A stretch of 64,000 nt of DNA from the NCBI RefSeq assembly GCF_902170565.1, contig NZ_CABHXX010000005.1, forward strand, positions 19,966 to 83,965. The letters run 5' to 3'. Each line of letters opens with the position of its first letter. Positions within the stretch are counted from its first letter, which is position 1. Positions 62,248 through 64,000 of this stretch are shown here, one piece after another. Made by a program: the position numbers and the translations under genes. A model generated the notes under the pieces. The model was given only the letters and a program-made list of their open reading frames with translations. It searched no databases and had not been told where the DNA came from. Source of the stretch: Yersinia thracica (GTDB taxonomy: Bacteria; Pseudomonadota; Gammaproteobacteria; Enterobacterales; Enterobacteriaceae).

Positions 62248-62793
62248 TCAGTAATAATCCAATTTGAAACGAACGCTAGAATGATAAGTTCCAGCACGCA
62301 GCATCTTGCCATTGCCCACTAACCGCAGGGCATAATTGAGTTTCAGATCAGCAGGGATGATATTTATTTCCGGTGATGCTACCCCTGGAGTTGATGCATT
62401 GCCTTTATCATCAATGATTTGCATTGCTACTCCTTCGGCTTCTCCGTAAACCGCAAAATTATTACCGTCCGCGGCACCATCAAATGTCACGGCAAAATGT
62501 TGCCGGTTCGATTTGTCTGGATCGGGATGAACTATCGTGCAATCTAGCAAACGGATCGCAAAGGGATGGTCATCTCCAACGCCGTTTTGAACCAACTGAC
62601 CGATAGGCAGAATTGCCATATCAATGGTTTGTTCCAAACTTCCTGGATCTATAGCGCAAGCGGTATCAGTAATACTTCCTTCCATACTCACGCGGCCCCA
62701 ATCTGTTTTCATGGGATCAGCCATTACCGGAAGACTCAGCAATGACGCCATCAGTAAGGAAGGAGGCACTATCAAAAAAAATGACTTGGACAT
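62248..62793 (-). CDS. mrpB: Minor fimbrial subunit, MrpB position
   Basis: 181 residues with signal peptide (FFLIVPPSLLMASLLSLPVMA) and pilin domain: GRVSMEGSITDTACAIDPGSLEQTIDM, RLLDCTIVHPDPDKSNRQHFAVTF, and C-terminal GTYHSSVRFKLDYY. The position between major pilin and usher is that of MrpB, probably the rod-terminating or anchoring subunit. Confidence 0.87.
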   Translation of the reverse strand: MSKSFFLIVPPSLLMASLLSLPVMADPMKTDWGRVSMEGSITDTACAIDPGSLEQTIDMAILPIGQLVQNGVGDDHPFAIRLLDCTIVHPDPDKSNRQHFAVTFDGAADGNNFAVYGEAEGVAMQIIDDKGNASTPGVASPEINIIPADLKLNYALRLVGNGKMLRAGTYHSSVRFKLDYY

Positions 62794-62878
62794 AAATCAC
62801 CTAACTCATCCAGCACGTATCTTTCTCAAGAGAAAAAGACATGCGGAAAAATCCGCATGTCGAATTAGAAAATGATGC

Positions 62879-63403
62879 TTATTGGTAAGCCAGCGTGAAG
62901 TCAGCTACGCTTGAGAAGCTACCTGGTTTGATAGCGTCAGATACAGTGCTGCCCTGCAGGTAAGCAGAGAATGCCAGGGTGTTGTTACCATTAACCAGGG
63001 TATGGTCAGCAGTCGCAGTACCCAGTTTAATAGCTGTACCAGTACCATCAACGATTGCGATACCAGCACCTTCAGCTACACCAGTGATACCCAGCAGGCC
63101 AGGAACGGCTGATGACTCATCACCGCCGAAAGTGGTAGTTACAGTTTTCAGCGTAGTAATGTCACAGTTTTCCAATTTGATTTGGAAATCATGTGCAGAT
63201 GATTTGCCGCCATTCTGCAGTGCCACGTTAGAGATCTGGCCCATTTCAACAGTCTGTGCATCAGAACCTGCAGCGATTGAGCAAGGTGCATCAATGATAG
63301 AACCATTGAAAGTTACAGTACCTTGACCTTGGTCAGCAGCGTTAGCCACAGAAGCAAAACCCAATACCAAAGCTGCAGCCAAAATCGTTTTATTCATTTT
63401 CAT
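62879..63403 (-). CDS. mrpA: Major fimbrial subunit
   Basis: 174 residues: signal peptide MKMNKTILAAALVLGFASVANA, then ADQGQGTVTFNGSIIDAPCSIAAGSDAQTVEMGQI with the first disulfide cysteine, KLENCDITT with the second, and the penultimate-Tyr tail ADFTLAYQ for chaperone/usher recognition. Length and composition are those of major MR/P/type-1-like pilins. AAGGA lies 8 nt before the ATG. First gene of the operon. Confidence 0.93.
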   Translation of the reverse strand: MKMNKTILAAALVLGFASVANAADQGQGTVTFNGSIIDAPCSIAAGSDAQTVEMGQISNVALQNGGKSSAHDFQIKLENCDITTLKTVTTTFGGDESSAVPGLLGITGVAEGAGIAIVDGTGTAIKLGTATADHTLVNGNNTLAFSAYLQGSTVSDAIKPGSFSSVADFTLAYQ

Positions 63404-64000
63404 TACATAATTCCTTTATACACAATTAAAGTTTTGCCCGCTGATTTACCTTAATAAAATCAAGGTAAATACCGCATCGAAGTTGTTTTAAACATAAGTT
63501 TTCATGCAGTTTCTTGTTGTAAAAATACAAGAAGATAAACTACGAACTGCTTAGAGCTATAAAGTCATAATGGAGACGTTGAAGAACGCCTACATCTTAA
63601 TAAATTATTTAAATAACGATAAAGCCCTTTTGTTCGACGCAGATAATACAAATATAGTGCTCTACTTGATAGCTATTTAATTCAATAGATCAAAATTCAG
63701 AGTCTTTATCTTAATTAACTAATTTAAAACAATAATATCGATAACTTTGATCGAAAAACATTGCACCCTCGACACATACCACTACAGAAATGAGCAAATC
63801 GACACATTAGATCGCTAAAAGTCATTTTTTCAAAATTAATGATTGCTTATTCCATAAGTCAAATTATAATCGACATTAAATCCTTATAACTTTAATGTAA
63901 AAAGCAGAAAAAGCTTAGTATCAATACATTTAAACCTTGCCAATACTTTGTGAATTGCAGAGGAAAGCGAGGTTTTTTTATATATTATTATTTGTAACTC
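63404..64000. promoter_or_regulatory. Upstream region of the fimbrial operon
   Basis: About 600 very AT-rich bases without a gene, running off the right edge. A perfect 9-bp hairpin (63444-63452 with 63462-63470) lies 41 nt before mrpA, in what should be the mRNA leader. A nested inverted repeat (GCAGTT/AACTGC around TTCTTGT/ACAAGAA) spans 63506-63550. Proteus mrp has an invertible promoter; I found no long inverted repeats 200-400 bp apart here, so phase inversion is not supported within the window. Confidence 0.45.

Noticed and set aside
63404..64000. Invertible promoter (fim/mrp-type switch)
   Set aside because: No long inverted repeats at 200-400 bp distance were found and no recombinase gene is in the window; one could still lie outside.
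1..64000. CRISPR arrays, insertion sequences, prophage genes, rRNA
   Set aside because: Looked for regularly spaced repeats, transposase-like proteins with terminal repeats, phage genes and rRNA; none seen.

Overview
The window is a chromosomal segment of an enterobacterium, almost certainly a non-pestis Yersinia of the enterocolitica/frederiksenii/kristensenii kind. The core order yqaB-yqaA-gshA-micA-luxS, csrA-alaS-recX-recA-pncC with serV/argV-type tRNAs between, and near-identity of many proteins to Escherichia coli orthologues, place it in the Enterobacterales. The genus call is inference from overall gene style and combination and was not tested by a search.

Layout. 1-12026 is conserved housekeeping sequence: the end of yfjD, luxS, the sigma-E sRNA micA, gshA, yqaA, yqaB, a tRNA operon (Ser-Arg-Arg plus a broken third Arg copy), csrA, alaS, recX, recA with a LexA box, pncC and a YcaD-like MFS transporter. 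12345-19129 is anaerobic respiration: dmsABCD and a class I fumarase. 19400-29132 is an amide/nitrile module: a urea/short-chain-amide ABC transporter (urtABCDE type), an acetamidase/formamidase, the AmiC sensor and AmiR antiterminator, and a two-domain nitrilase-superfamily protein. A promoter and an intrinsic terminator lie in the leader before the first gene, as expected for antitermination control. 29200-35430 is the L-sorbose PTS operon sorCDFBAME, with four copies of a TGCACA-N2-TGTGCA operator-like motif upstream. 35472-38273 is an ArsR-type regulator divergent from an EF-G gene outside the str operon, with a clear inverted repeat between them. 38747-43866 holds a tri-haem cytochrome c peroxidase, an autotransporter and a periplasmic cyclohexadienyl-dehydratase-like protein.

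The most interesting part is 43971-55902, eleven genes in one direction on the minus strand. They encode a 62-residue peptide with a double-glycine leader and four cysteines, a membrane-anchored DsbA-like oxidoreductase, an LpxL/HtrB-type acyltransferase, a C39-peptidase ABC exporter, a MacA-MacB-TolC-like tripartite pump, and a dedicated set of fatty-acid enzymes (ketosynthase, MaoC dehydratase, acyl carrier protein, ketoreductase). I read it as a candidate biosynthetic cluster for a secreted, disulfide-bonded and possibly fatty-acylated microcin-like peptide. The parts are recognisable families; the combination is not one I recognise as described.

56230-63403 is a complete eight-gene chaperone-usher operon in the mrpABCDEFGH (MR/P) order. 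The last 600 bases are its upstream region, and any regulator or recombinase lies outside the window.
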